Source: Kingdonia uniflora (Eukaryota > Streptophyta > Magnoliopsida > Ranunculales > Circaeasteraceae). From it: 64,000 nucleotides of DNA. The position numbers and the translations under genes were made by a program. Each line of letters opens with the position of its first letter. The first letter of the stretch is position 1. This document shows, in pieces, positions 1 to 11,739 of the stretch. The DNA is taken from NCBI GenBank assembly GCA_014058105.1, contig JACGCM010002238.1, positions 1,736,001-1,800,000 on the forward strand. The letters are read 5' to 3'. The notes under the pieces are model-generated. The model worked only from the letters and a program-made list of their open reading frames with translations. It was not told where the DNA came from and did no database searches.

Positions 1-1339
1 CATCTGGCGACTTCTAATACCTGCTTGGCTTCAAAAGATTCTTTGAGTAAAATATCACGAAAGTCAGATAAACTTAAGGATTTGTTGTTTCGGAGTACCT
101 AAAAGACTTATTATCTGTAAAATACCAGATTTTGGAGTACCTGAAAGACTTGTTATCTGTAAAGTACTTGAAAGATTTATTATCTGTAAAGTACATGTAA
201 TTTATATTCGAGCTTAATAAAATTGGGTTATTCAAACTTTGTGTTGATATATAGAATAACTCTTAAAATCAAGCTATGAATAATTTGAAGATTTACAAAT
301 AGAGGATGAAATGCAATATATGAGATTGGAACTACAGAATATATTATAGCAACTGAGCTGTAAAAATATGTTTGTAACCTAAAAGATGTGTAAGAATTCA
401 TTTTCGAACTGAATGACTTAGAATTATTGGATAGGAGAGAGATAATTGTAAAAGTTTTAGGATATATAAGAATTGGAAATTCGAGCTCAGGGAGGTCGTT
501 CCAAAAGATTGGATTTAGAAAGAATAAGTTCGAGATGGAATAGGCCGAATTCACTGAGGTCGATGTGGAGAGATAAGTTTAAATAATTTTTCTCAGGATA
601 CTAGGGTTTCTATTGTGAAAGAACTGAATATAATTACGAATTGTGGGGGATCATGAGTAATTTAAAAAACTACATAAATAGGGGAAATGATCTTTAAGCA
701 GGTTGGAGAAAATAAAAATGGTGTGGACTCGATCAGAGAAATTCGTTATGCCGTTGAGGGACGGTTGGTGATAAAGATATCTAAAGTATGGGAGTGGATT
801 TTTGGCTTGTTAGACTATGATGTTGACCTTCCAGTGACCGAGTATCAGTTTGAAGGTTTAGACTGGATGGGCAGGGAAATTTAGTATAAACGTTGCTTTT
901 ACGAGGAGTTATTCCGAGAAGTTATTGTGAAGCCTTCAGCTCGAAAAGAGGTTATGAGACTAATTGTTGAAGAAGAGATCGAGTTGAATGATGTAAGGAT
1001 TATGGGAGGCGAACTGATCAGGTGTGGCTCCCCAGGACATTAGGGATGTTTTAAGTGTAATTATATGTAAGGAAGTGAATTGTATGAGTTTGAATAACTG
1101 TCAAAGAAATGTAATGAGATTAAAGTTTGAATTTTTCCTCTATTATTGTAAATGTTGTTTGTGACTATTATGAAAAACAAATTTGAATATTTTTAAAATG
1201 TTGAGAGCTTTGGAAATACGTCAGCACTTCTATAAGTAGAAAAAGCAAAAAAATAGAAAAAGCAGGCAGCTTTTGATTTTGCCTCTAGTGATATAGCAGG
1301 GAAAGTTCGATTGTGTGTAAGTATTGAGTCATCATAAGT
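1..1339. other. Unassigned left flank, probably tail of element A
   Basis: No gene can be assigned here. The stretch is AT-rich and holds a short tandem repeat near its left end. One 65-codon plus-strand frame at 687-884, beginning MIFKQVGENK, has no recognisable domain. By position it should hold sequence between the antisense ORF of element A and that element's 3' LTR. No second LTR copy is in the window to compare with, so the boundary cannot be drawn. Confidence 0.4.
95..217. repeat. Short 27-bp tandem repeat
   Basis: Copies of a unit that starts GTACCTGAAAGACTTGTTAT and ends CTGTAAA begin at 95, 137 and 164, with a partial fourth at 191. The last three starts are exactly 27 bp apart, and the first interval is 42 bp because of an insertion. 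Function unknown. Confidence 0.7.
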
Positions 1340-4300
1340 GTGGGGAGGTCAGAGAGATATTTGGGAAAGAGAGTTGAAAATTTATTAAAATATAGGACAG
1401 GGGGCAATGATGGGAAGCTGTTTTCTCCGAAAAGGTGTAAGATGTCTAATATTAATTATGGAAGGGATGCCTCGATTCTAAAACTGAGGGCAGCTCGTGT
1501 GAGGCCCCATAAGTATCAGCAGTTAGAAAGAAAAAATATAAATAATGCTTCATCTTCTTCATTGAAACATTTATCAACTTTTGAAAACTTTAAGAGCAGT
1601 AAAAGAGGAAAGAGAAAAAGGAGCATAAATTTTATGAGAAATTAATCGAGAGTGATCAACAATCAAAGCGAGAGAGAGTTACAGAGACTAAGTCACGAAG
1701 GTGGTTATATAGCAGCGTTGTGAGGGAAAGATTTGGCATTGCATCAGATTCATATTCCGACATAGAAGGTTAGTAGATGATTTGTGATACTGTGAATGTG
1801 TTTATCTTAAAAATCCTTTTTTGCGGTATGCAAATCAAAAAATTACTATTTATAGCAATCTATAAAAATCTGCTTGATATATTCGTAAAATGAGATATGA
1901 AAGATATATGTATGTGAGTGTTGTATATGTAAAAGATAACGATGGACCACCTGGACCTGCATGTAGGTCGAGCGTGAGGAGTTTTGTGTAGGACCAAACC
2001 TCATATGTAGTGTTATTGTTGATATGAAGACTTCACCTGCTAATAAGGTGTCAATCGACAAAGTCCGAGAATATAGTATCTTATAGGGAGGATGAAGTAG
2101 GAGTTGTTCAATTTCCAAATTTCCCTAGAAAATTGGTATCCTATCCTCCAACTTTTGATGTGTTTAGAGAGTTCTGTAAAGCCCAAACTTCTGTAGGGGG
2201 AAGATAGGATAATTTTGTAGAACATGCCGGTAGGCAATTTAGAAGTTGTATTGTAGGATCTGGGGATGAACAATTCTTTTTATTAGCTTTTTTGGAGAAG
2301 GAAAAAGTAGATAGGGGTTTAGATGAATCAATCTCCTTGGAGTATTATGATAAAAATGTTTAGGGCGACTTGGAAGAGATTTTTTTGTGTTACCTGTCTC
2401 AATTAGAGTATGGTTTGAGTTTGCCCCTAAGTAATCTTGCGAAAGGGATTATGAATATCATTGGAGTATAACCTGTTCAGCTGAACGGGAACATATGGAA
2501 GGTAATAAATGTTTGTGGATCCTTGAATAAGTTATGGGAGGAGGATAAGGTTTAGAGGAGAATATCTCCTGAAGATGTCTAACAGTTTTATGGCGTAAAA
2601 AACTATTTTGCAAGTAGAGGAGCATTCTATTTTGCGGGTTCGACTTGACCTCTTTTCTTCTATCTGAATTCAACAGGTCGAATGTGGAATGATAATGTGA
2701 TATGGGTGAAGGGCGATTGCCTTTAGAGAGATGATGAAAAGCCCATTGAACTTTTATGTAGAACTATGAAACAAAGTAAGTATAACAATGTATAATGTAT
2801 AATATTGAAATGTTAAAATTGTATGTTACTTTGTTGGTGATAATATATTATTGATTAACAGGTCCTCAGTCAAAGGTGACGAAGGAGTCCTTGTTAGACA
2901 TTGTTGCTCAGGAAGGGATTGAGCTCGAGGCTGTTTTGAAAGAACTTGGCATCAGTAAAAGGCATACTAACAGCCAATCTGAGAAGGTTCAAAAGTCTCA
3001 AACAATGAGGTTAATGATGGGTATGGGTGGCAACAAGAAGAGGGGAGCTGATGGAGAGAGACGAGTAGTCTTGCCCAAGGCCTCTAGACTTTACGGATGT
3101 GCCGAAGTCTACTACGTCAGGCAAGCTAGCTTAGGTATTTTTAAAAAAGAGGATGCTAAAGGGAGGCTCGACCTCTGGAACTATAGGAAGTGGTAAGGTT
3201 GAAGGAGGGGTAAAAAAGAGAAGGATTGACCCTCCTTCCTAACTAACTGGGGTGAAGGCCTCAGAGGATCGACTTGGTGAAGAAGATGTGTTGAAAGTGG
3301 TAAAGGATAGGGCGAAGCTTACAGTTCGCAATGGTGAGAAAGAAATGAGGAAAATGGTAAGTATATATGCTGAATTTTATATGATGATTCGAGCTAACAA
3401 TGTAGCCGATGATTGTTGCATTTTTGTAGGCTACTCATTTGATGAAGGGGATCTGCCTCAGGGAGAAGAAGGAGAAAGCCGAGCTTAAGAAGGGGAAGGC
3501 TGAGCTCGAGGAGAAGGTAGCTCATTTGAAAGCTAACTTGGTTAGGGAGGGGAAGCGACTGAACCCCTTGAAGGCTTCTCAAAAGGTAGAAATCAACGAG
3601 CTGACAGCGAAAGTGGAAAAGAATTTGGGGGAGGTGGTAATCTAACGTGATATACTTGGGCGCCACCTCCTAAAAATATGGTACTTCTAAAACTGAGGTG
3701 ATTGGCATTATGGTAGACACCTATGTTGAGGAGGAGGAAGATGATTAGGCAAAAGATGTCGCGGTTGGAGTCGTAGACAGCTTAGATGGTGTCTCCCCAA
3801 ACGGTGCGAGACAACCAAGGGGATGACAATAGGCGTCCAAAGGAAAGGAACGAGTAGGTAGAGTAGAATGCTAACTTTATGATTGTGTGATTATGAAGGG
3901 TTTGAAAGGTTGTAATTTAATGGAATATTATTTGTTGGGTAGACTTTTGTTGGCTAAGATGTTCTTGTAAACCTTGTTGTAGGAACTTATGGAAATGCGC
4001 CTCAAAATAAAAGAATTAGAAAATGAGCTCGTTAAAGAGAAAAATGCCTCAGCATCCCTGTTGTCTTCACAAGCAGAGCTACAAGTTAGAAAAGAGCAAG
4101 AAATATTTGACTTGTATGCTTCATTACTCTAGAGATACAAAGTAAAAATTAGAGCGTAGAAGCAGACCAAAAACCTTCCAACAGTTTAGGGGTAATGGAA
4201 CTCAATTATGTATAGATAATATCAAAGTATTATAAAATTTAGAATATAAAGAATGCATACCTTGGAATTGGAAATATATGTTATTGTTCATCAAATTGGG

Positions 4301-5870
4301 ATCATACTTCGACCTTAAGTTTATAAGCAGTTTCACACAGTAGATGTCAAAAAATATAAATTTCATTAGAAATAAGATATATGTATTGAGTGAGTGTCCA
4401 GAACCGAACTTGATATATTATATCTATGATGTGTAAGCCGAATTGGAGTCAGCTCATTTAAACGAAGAAGAGACAAGCTAATGTAATCAAGTGTTTGCGG
4501 CGGAGTTTGATAGAATGAGAGAAGCAAATAAAGATAGGGAAGATCAACATGGAAAGGTATATTTCAAGTTCATTGAGGTAACTCAAAATGCTGATGACCT
4601 CAATCGAAAGATCGAGGAGAAGGATGCTAAAATTAGTAAAGGGCAAAAAGAGCTCATGGAGGCGGAGGAAAAGGCAGTAAAACTCAAAAGCCAGAATAAG
4701 GCGCTGATGTTAAAGAGTAGGGAGGTTGACATGGCTCGATACCATATACAGGCATTAGAAATATCAGATAAAGAGTTATGCCATTTTATGGCCAGTTTGA
4801 AAGACCAAATGATCAGTAAAATAAACGAACAAGGGCAGACTCGAGCTGATCAAGTGAGTACAAGAAATGAACTACAGCAATTGAAGAAAAAAATAGTTAA
4901 GGAAGATAGTGAGTTGAAGAGAGCTCAAGATGACATATCTAACTTTGAAATTGTGGTTGAACAGTTGACTGCGGCTTTGTCTACTAAAGATATAGAGTTC
5001 CAATTGGTGTAAAGGAAATGTGATGAGTTGAATGAAAGGGTAGCACAGTTGAAGACCGATTTGGCTCAAGCCAATTCGTGCGCCCAAAATGCCGAGGCTG
5101 GAGAGCGCTCGAGGAAAAATAAAAGTAATGTCAAGGTCTCCCTTGTTCATGGGGACGTGGTTAGCCTATATGCTCGAATCAGAGAGCTGGAGAGAAAGGT
5201 AGCTTGAACTCAAGCTCACGTACAAAAAGGAAATAAGCAGCTAAGGGAGTGTTAAGGTAAGTTGGACATTGTTCTTCCCAAGGAATAGGAGTTAGAGCGG
5301 GTTATAAGAGGTAAGGAGATTTTGATAAAGAAAAAAGGTGAATTGTTAAAGAAAACTCCTACTGGGGAAAATTTAGATAGGGAGCTTGAGGAACTTCGTG
5401 CTCAGGTTGCGGAATTGAGGGTGATGAACTAGGCTAAATCAGCTAAAGCTGATAAGATGGTGAAGGAGAACATCAAATTTATGTCCCGCGCAGATAGTCA
5501 AATGGATTGGCAAGAAGTACGGTACAAAAGGTTAAAAGACTGCCTTCAAATGACAAGAGAGAATTTATCTAAGATGGTTATGCCAGAGGAAAAGCACTCA
5601 TAGATGTTAATGGTAGTGATCACCTATTTTGTTGAAGAGATTAGAAGGCTCTAGTTATAGAGGGATACCTTGCACGACTCTTTGTCGAATAGAGGATGTA
5701 TTTGTAGAGCTAATGTGAAGCAAGGAAACTGCATGAACTCTATGAAAATGGAGTTAGGACCTGTTAAATTGCTAGAGCAAGGCATGATCATTGTGACTGC
5801 TTAAGTTTGAGAATTTATGGCTGATCACCCTCTTGTAGAGGGGGAAAGCCTAGCTGACCTCCTAACATCT
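1340..5870 (+). pseudogene. Element A antisense additional ORF (putative gypsy-type transposon/coiled-coil protein), decayed
   Basis: Plus-strand coding remnants, opposite to the element's own gag-pol. A basic segment (1340-1645) is followed near 2410-2525 by a stretch reading YGLSLPLSNLAKGIMNIIGV, an in-frame stop, then PVQLNGNIWKV. This is the pattern of the plant 'putative gypsy type transposon' domain (hydrophobic LPL, then PxQLxxNxWK/R). After that come Lys/Glu-rich, heptad-like coiled-coil stretches at 2876-3196, 3252-3488, 3439-3645, 4491-5012 and on to about 5800, broken by stops and frameshifts. The same domain followed by a coiled coil is found in elements B and C in the same relative place. 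The role of these proteins is unknown. It is not a host gene, given its placement inside the element. Confidence 0.65.
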
Positions 5871-5930
5871 GAAAAGAATCCTTTGTAGTGGCTGCATATG
5901 TAACCTAAAAAAGTATCTGTCGCAGACATA

Positions 5931-6810
5931 TTGAGAGATGAAAGCTAGTTTTACCTTTGTCTTATCCTATGTCTAGTAGAGTTCTATGATTGAAAACCAG
6001 TATTACCTTTGTTTTAATCACAGAGTACAATTATCACAGCCATATTGAGAGATGAAAGCTAGTTTTACCTTTGTTTTATCTTATGTCTGGTAGAGTTTTT
6101 TAATTGAAAACTAGTATTGCCTTTGTAATAATCGCAGAGTATAATTGTCATAGCCATATTAAGATATGAAAGCTAGCTTTACTTTTTCTTTATCTTATCT
6201 CTAGTAGAGTTCTTTGATTGAAAACTAGTATTACCTTTGTTTTAATCATAGAATATAATAGCTGCAGCCATATTAAGAGATGAAAGCTAGTTTTACATTT
6301 ACTTTATCTTATATCTGGTAAAGTTTTTTGATCGAAAACTAGTATTACCTTTGCTTTAATCGCAGATTATAATTGTCGCAGCCATATTGAGAGATGAAAG
6401 ATAGTTTTACCTTTGCTTTATCTTATGTCTAGTAGAGTTCTTTGATTAAAAACTAGTATTACCTTTGTTTTAATTGCAGAGTATAATTGTCGAAGCCATA
6501 TTAAGAGATGAAAGCTAGTTTTTTCTTTACTTTATCTTATGTCTGGTAGAGTTCTTTGATTGAAAACTAGTATTACCTTTGTTTTAATCACAGAGTATAA
6601 TTGCCGCAGCCATATTGAGAGATAAAAGCTAGTTTTACCTTTGCATTATTTTATGTCTAGTAGAGTTCTCTGATTGAAAACTAGTATTACCTTCGTTTTA
6701 ACCCCAGAGTATAATAGAGTCGATCAAAGCTAGTTTTACCTTTGCTTTAACCGAAATAGAGGTCATTTAAAACCTAGTATTACCTTTACTTTAATCTATG
6801 TATTGTCCAT
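5931..6810. repeat. 114-bp tandem repeat of element A (about 7.5 copies)
   Basis: The landmark AAAGCT (AAAGAT in one copy) recurs at 5941, 6055, 6169, 6283, 6397, 6511 and 6625, exactly 114 bp apart each time, then at 6726 in a shortened last unit. Each unit is itself two related halves: AAAGCTAGTTTTACCTTTG and, about 55 bp later, AAAACTAGTATTACCTTTG. The array therefore arose by duplicating a roughly 57-bp unit and then amplifying the dimer. It lies between the end of the antisense ORF and the end of pol, so the two convergent coding regions meet here. Confidence 0.95.
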
Positions 6811-7072
6811 GTAAGTAGAGAGTTGTGTGGAAAAAAACTTGGGAGTTTTCATTGAATAAAATAGAATGTACATTGTATGGAGATAAAAATCTCACTTTTG
6901 GAATAGAAAGAGCGAGAAGTTCAAATGGAGTAGTGAAGGACTTAACGATAGTTCTGTTTCAGTCGCCTAGTATTCCAAGGATTTGAGATATGAACTCCTT
7001 CGTCGGTCATGGGGTAATATGATCCCAGGCCAGTGAGACCAGTGATTAGGAATGGATTATCCTAATTTTTTG
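6811..7072. other. Spacer between tandem repeat and pol end of element A
   Basis: AT-rich non-coding spacer with no repeat or frame that I can recognise. It joins the tandem repeat to the C-terminal end of the degenerate integrase on the minus strand. Confidence 0.5.
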
Positions 7073-8100
7073 CTAGTTTTGCGGCATGTGCCTCTTTTCT
7101 GTGTAGAGGAATTTCTCTAAGGACAAGATCGTTGATTTGGAAAGTATAACTTCTGACTCATCTGTTATAGGAACTAGCCAACATATGGGGATATCGACCT
7201 TGGTTGGCAATAGCGCATTCCCTAGTCTCATCAATCCAATTGAGGTTGCAGGCCAATTCGAACTCATTTTTTTTGTCAGTTAGCTCGTGATCCCTGAATG
7301 GATTATGATATTCTGCTAGAATGGCTGCTTCGATCCCATAGGAGAGGAAGAATAGGGTACAGCCGATTGATTGATGTTGAGTAGTACGGTATGCCAATAA
7401 GACATGTGGAAGCTCTCGTACCCTGTTTCCATTTTTTTGTTAGTAAAGTCTTTATTTCAGTCCATCCACAATGGTTTTGTTGGTAATTTCAGCTTGGCCA
7501 TTGCCTTGAGGGTAGTAGGGATTGGATGGTGAGTGGATGATATTAGGTTTGTTAAGGAAAGATATGGCTTTTTCTCCAATAAATTATGGCCCATTATCGA
7601 TACGAATTAGGTGGGGGCATCCAAAATGAGTAATGCTGTGTTCCCATATAAAAGAGATAATCTCTTCCTCTCCAGTTCGACAGTGTGGAATTGCTTCTAC
7701 CCATTTTGTAAAATTATCTATAGCTACGAGTAGGTATCGGTGGTTACCTAGAGAATGTGGAAATTTATTGACAAGATCGAGCGCCCATCTTTTAAATGGC
7801 CAGAACACCGTTTGTCCATGTCGTTGACATAAATCGCATTTGCGTGAGTACTCTTCTGCTTGTTTGTGCCTGCCTGGCCAGAATACTCCTTGTATAATTA
7901 CTCTGTTTGTGAGTGATCGACCTGCGGCATAGGAGCCACAAGTTCCTTCATGTAAATCTCTGAGCATCTCGTTTGCTTTTTTTCTGGAGAGGCACTTGAG
8001 GTAAGGCCACATAACTGAACGGCGATATAAAAAACCGTTTTGATTTGTGTTGCATTGTGAGTTGTCGATCAACTATCGGCGCTCCTTTGGTCATTTGCAT
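7073..8100 (-). pseudogene. Element A integrase, decayed
   Basis: Minus-strand integrase of a Ty3/gypsy pol. The longest open piece (7584-8072) contains the zinc-binding HHCC region, with the end CDLCQRHG visible and the preceding GVFWPGRHKQ typical of plant gypsy integrases. The start of the catalytic core follows (WALDLVNKFP, then the second block AIDNFTKWVEAIP, then THFGCP...IDNGP). The C-terminal part continues in a shifted frame at 7158-7397, beginning MAYRTTQHQSIGCTLFFL, a Tat-type signature after the core. Frameshifts and stops separate the pieces, so no working enzyme is made. Confidence 0.88.
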
Positions 8101-8439
8101 TCGTTATCAGTGCCAAGGTAGGCAAGGAAGGGCTTTCGCTAATCACCGTTTTCCCCTTTATTGCCCCCAGAATTGATCGTCTATACAAAAATATGATCAA
8201 TACTGGGTGTTGATATTACTTTGATCTGGAGATATCAGGCTTCTGTTCCCGAAACCCCGGCTAGATAAGCCAAGGAATAAGCATGTCTATTTTCATCTCA
8301 AGGAAGATAATCAAGAGTTACTTTCTCAAACTGGCTCATCCTATCTACAACGAGTGCGGTGTATTCGATCATCTTGCCATTCTTCTTATATTACTCAGAT
8401 TAATGGTATATGATGAGTAGTGAATCTGTCTAGGCTGAG

Positions 8440-8889
8440 AGTTCTTGGACCCCAAGCTCAAGTGCGAGGTCAAGTCCATGATTGAGAGCATTGTATTCAG
8501 TGAAATTGTTGGAGGCTTCAAAATCCAAGCGAAATAATTTCTCAATTCTGTCGTTGGATGAGGTAATTAAGATGATTCCAATTCCTGACCCAGTGGGTCC
8601 TGCTGAACCATCTCGGAGAAGTCTCCACCCTTTCCTTGAAATCTATTCAGCTCGCTCGTCAAATGCTTTGGTGGGTGGATCCTCTATAATTTCTTCTGCA
8701 AGGTCAGGATCATGCTCCTCCCACTCGGTATCTTCCACTGGAAAATTTGTGAGAAAATCGGTAACGACCTGACCCTTTTTGAAATGGCATTGTTTGAACT
8801 TGATATCATGTTCTCCTAAACTGACTGACTATTGTTGCATTCTCCTAGATTTTTCTTTCTTGGACAAAACTTCCTGGAGTGGGTAGTTC
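8440..8889 (-). pseudogene. Element A RNase H, C-terminal part, decayed
   Basis: On the minus strand this encodes the linker VTDFLTNFPVEDTEWEEHD and then an RNase H start with SAGPTGSGIGIIL and FRLDFEASNNFTEYNAL, as expected downstream of RT in a plant Ty3/gypsy polyprotein. The reading is interrupted at 8889/8890 by element B and continues upstream from 21695. The open plus-strand frame at 8482-8772 is only its reverse complement. Confidence 0.85.
8885..8889. repeat. Target-site duplication AGTTC, left copy (element B)
   Basis: AGTTC lies immediately before the 5' LTR of element B and matches AGTTC immediately after its 3' LTR at 21695-21699. Five bases is the normal duplication size for LTR retrotransposons. 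Confidence 0.95.
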
Positions 8890-9374
8890 TGTAGTAGCAT
8901 ATTCCCTAGATTCGACAAGAGTAAAGCCAACAAAGTGTAGTCGAGGACAGGAACACATGATCGAAGGCCATCATTCGATAAGTTACTATAAGTCCTCGAC
9001 TTGCCAAAAATATGCGTTGAAGTCTGGTCAAGAAAGAACTGTTAGAGATCCACAAAGTTTGCCCACTTCCCCGGAATAGAAGACTATTTCTTTCTTTTTG
9101 TAAAACTGCTTATATGACTATAAATATAGGCAGATAATAGATTCCAAAGGACGACAATCTTTTACTATTCTTACTTCAAAAACCAAACATCACTCTAAAA
9201 CGTGTAATAACTAGCATCTTACAAGCTTTTGCATAAAAATCATCCTCGAGGTCGTGGTTTTTCTAAGCCTTTATTGAGTTTTCCACATAAAATCTTGTTC
9301 TATCTAGCTTTACTGCATTCTCTTTATGAATAAGTATTGGCAAAGATTCTCTTTCCAGAAAACATGCCACTACA
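8890..9374 (+). repeat. Element B 5' LTR (485 bp)
   Basis: Begins TGTAGTAGCATATTCC and ends CACTACA, with TG/CA ends. It has the same length as the 3' copy at 21210-21694. A TATA-like CTATAAATATAGG near 9118-9131 marks the likely promoter on the plus strand, in agreement with the direction of gag and pol. Confidence 0.95.
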
Positions 9375-9392
9375 ATTGGCGCCGTCTATGGG
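9375..9392 (+). promoter_or_regulatory. Primer-binding site of element B
   Basis: ATTGGCGCCGTCTATGGG starts directly after the LTR. TGGCGCCGT is the usual start of primer-binding sites in plant Ty3/gypsy elements and is complementary to a tRNA 3' end (Asp-type over the first nine bases; the rest differs). Confidence 0.75.
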
Positions 9393-9399
9393 AATTACC

Positions 9400-11100
9400 A
9401 CACTTTTTTAACCGTCAGTGATCTAAACACCGTCCGATGACAAACATGAACCTGAGAAGCCATTTCAGTACCATCGAAGATCAAGAAATACCAGGAACTG
9501 TTGATCTCTATAATACCGTACACGAGCTTTAGCAATAAATAGCCACAGAAAAAGCCCAAAGAATGGAAGATCAGTGTGTCCACGCTCAAGCTCTTCAAAC
9601 GGAGAGAGACAAATGGCAGAAATCCTTAGATCAACAGAGTCAAACATATCAAAAAGAAATAGAACGACTAAGGAGAACACAAGATTGGCTTACCTGTCGA
9701 CAAACGTCCCCTCCACTCGCTCGCAGCGAGCATAGATCAAGAACAATTCACCGTGATGATCCACCAAGGGAAGCCGAGCTCCGTATTTCACGATCCAGAT
9801 CCAGACCCACCCAAACAGAGCCTCTCGACATTTTAGCTTAACATCCTCAGCATCGACAACTCAAGGAAGTCGACGCACTCGACATCAAACTCCCCGGCCC
9901 GAAAGAAGACTGATCAGGGATCGGCTGAGACCAGAAGGACAGGGAAATTTTGTTCCTCAAGCTGCAGCCTTACCATTTCCCCCATTATAATTCGTTACCT
10001 TGGACTACCTCAACGACAAAATCCAGGCCATAAATTTTGGCATTCTAGGCCGATGATCCGCGCTTGATAGAATCGAGACAAACCCCATTTCCCCATCTCG
10101 AAGTTATGCCCATTCCAAACAATTTCAATATGCCCAAATTTATTCAGTATACATTCCTGACTGACCCGCTTACACATGTTCGACAATTCAAAGCCGTAAT
10201 CGGGTTATATTCCAAACTCGACCACATGTTATCTAGACTGCTCAACATAAGCATGAAGGAAAAACTGCTCCGCTGATTCCATATTATTCAAGAGGCCTCC
10301 ATCACCACGTTCAGCCAGTTGCAGCATTTTTTCAAGTCCAATTATGCTTATGCCAGAAAGCAAGAAATCATTGTCGACTCCTTGTTTTACTTCGAGCAAG
10401 GGGCAAAAAAGAGACCCTGGCAAACTTTTATAAACGCTTCCTACATGAAACAAGGAAAATAGGGAACTCAGACCCTAAAATTGTCGTTCCAGCATTCACC
10501 TCTACCCTGTACATTAACTTAAAAGTTTGAGAAGAACTTACTCTACATAAGCCGCGTACAGTCACTGAGATGATTGATGTGGTTAACAACTACATCGAAC
10601 TGGAACGATCAATGAAAGATAAGATGAAAAGCTCATATGTAATCCATTTTCAACAAACATCATCGACCCCATCTCAGCGAGCAGCCATTACTGAAGCACC
10701 CAAACAATGCGATAAAAATACCGACACCAATCGAAGAAAAGACGGCAAACCAGACAGACCTGTCCCAGTTCTGCCGCCAATGACAACAACTCTCTCCGCA
10801 ATCTTGTCGACGATAAAAGGAGATGAGTGTTATCACGTACCACAGACAATTCCTGATCTTCCCAACAGACTACTATGTCAGTATCACAATGTGCATAGCC
10901 ATGAGACAGGCACCTGTTACCTGGAAGACAATTCCTCATACGAATTTTCTATTGTATCCTATTACCTGGAAGACTCGACAATTATGCCATCGACATCCAA
11001 ATATTCCTATAGAATGAAGCAAATAATAAAGAAGTGGAGAAAAATTAGGCCCAAGGACAAGCTCACCACCTGTATATGATTGAGATTGAGAAAGGAAAGA
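9400..11100 (+). pseudogene. Element B gag, decayed
   Basis: Capsid polyprotein remnant in several frames. The N-terminal part is polar and coiled-coil-like with an Arg/Ser-rich run (9563-9841). The capsid core follows at 10064-10440, with FNMPKFIQYTFLTDPLTHVR matching the plant Retrotrans_gag pattern of a tract, one 'DP' and then a helix. A C-terminal zinc-binding motif of the type CQYHNVHSHETGTC (about 10877-10918) is characteristic of Tat-type Gag. Stops interrupt the frame (for example after MKEKLLR and after ASYMKQGK). It would have formed the virus-like particle. Confidence 0.82.
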
Positions 11101-11267
11101 AAATAAAATAAGACGATCTGATTACTTCTTACTGTAAAATGACCTCCACAGACAAATCAGCAAAACTGTTCCCCGGCACAAGCAAATCGAAGCGTCCTTA
11201 CTAAATCATCTTCGAAGACTGTGACACATGCCACGTCAAATACCCTCATGATGACCCTCTCGTCATT

Positions 11268-11609
11268 ATGCTCAAAGTAGGACAGGACTATTTACATATA
11301 CTTCTCATCGATACTGGAAGCGCCACAGATGTATTGTTCAGAAGAGTAATTGAAGTCCTAGGCCTTACAGATTCGGTAAAAGCTTCAACAAAACCAATCA
11401 CGGGATTTAGGTGTTCGAAGGAAGTAGCCACAGGAGAGATCACTCTACCAGTTCAAGCAGGTTCTGAAACTACATTCGCAAAATTCCTCATCATTGATGC
11501 AGAGTCCAAATATTTGGGGATTTTAGGACAAAGTTGGTTACATTCAATCAAAGCAGTGCCTTCTACTTATCATCTAGCGCTACATTTTCTAACAGATCAC
11601 GGAATTTAA
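11268..11609 (+). pseudogene. Element B aspartic protease
   Basis: An open 113-codon piece with the catalytic motif LLIDTGSATDVLF (residues about 13-25) and, further on, the flap/strand block YLGILGQSWLHSIKAVPSTY typical of plant Ty3/gypsy proteases. It would have cleaved the gag-pol polyprotein. It is open here but cut off from gag and RT by stops on both sides. Confidence 0.85.
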
Positions 11610-11739
11610 GAAATCAAGGGCAGCCAAGCAGTTGCACGAATGTGTGAAAATACCACAACCAACCCTCATACAACCAAACTTCTCAAAACATAGCAACTAC
11701 AGCAAGAGGAATCAGCAATACCTGAACAACATGACACTG

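Larger units (their letters stand above)
1340..8889 (-). mobile_element. Element A, left segment (Tat-type Ty3/gypsy, interrupted by B)
   Basis: This is the 3' half of a minus-strand Ty3/gypsy retrotransposon. Reading leftward from 8889 it holds the C-terminal part of RNase H, the integrase, a 114-bp tandem repeat and an extra ORF on the opposite strand. Its missing 5' half (gag, RT, first part of RNase H) resumes at 21695 beyond element B. The two halves carry successive parts of the same RNase H region. The break is flanked on both sides by AGTTC, the duplication made when B inserted. The left limit (3' LTR) is not identified, so 1340 is only the first position where the antisense ORF can be suspected. 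The plan matches Tat-lineage elements with additional ORFs, such as Retand and Grande; the family assignment is inferred from the plan and the pol sequence. Confidence 0.8.

Noticed and set aside
228..554. A 108-codon minus-strand frame
   Set aside because: AT-rich, low-complexity translation with no domain. It lies at the edge of element A and looks like chance.
5931..6810. CRISPR-like array
   Set aside because: The whole 114-bp unit is repeated with no unique spacers, and the sequence is plant retrotransposon DNA.
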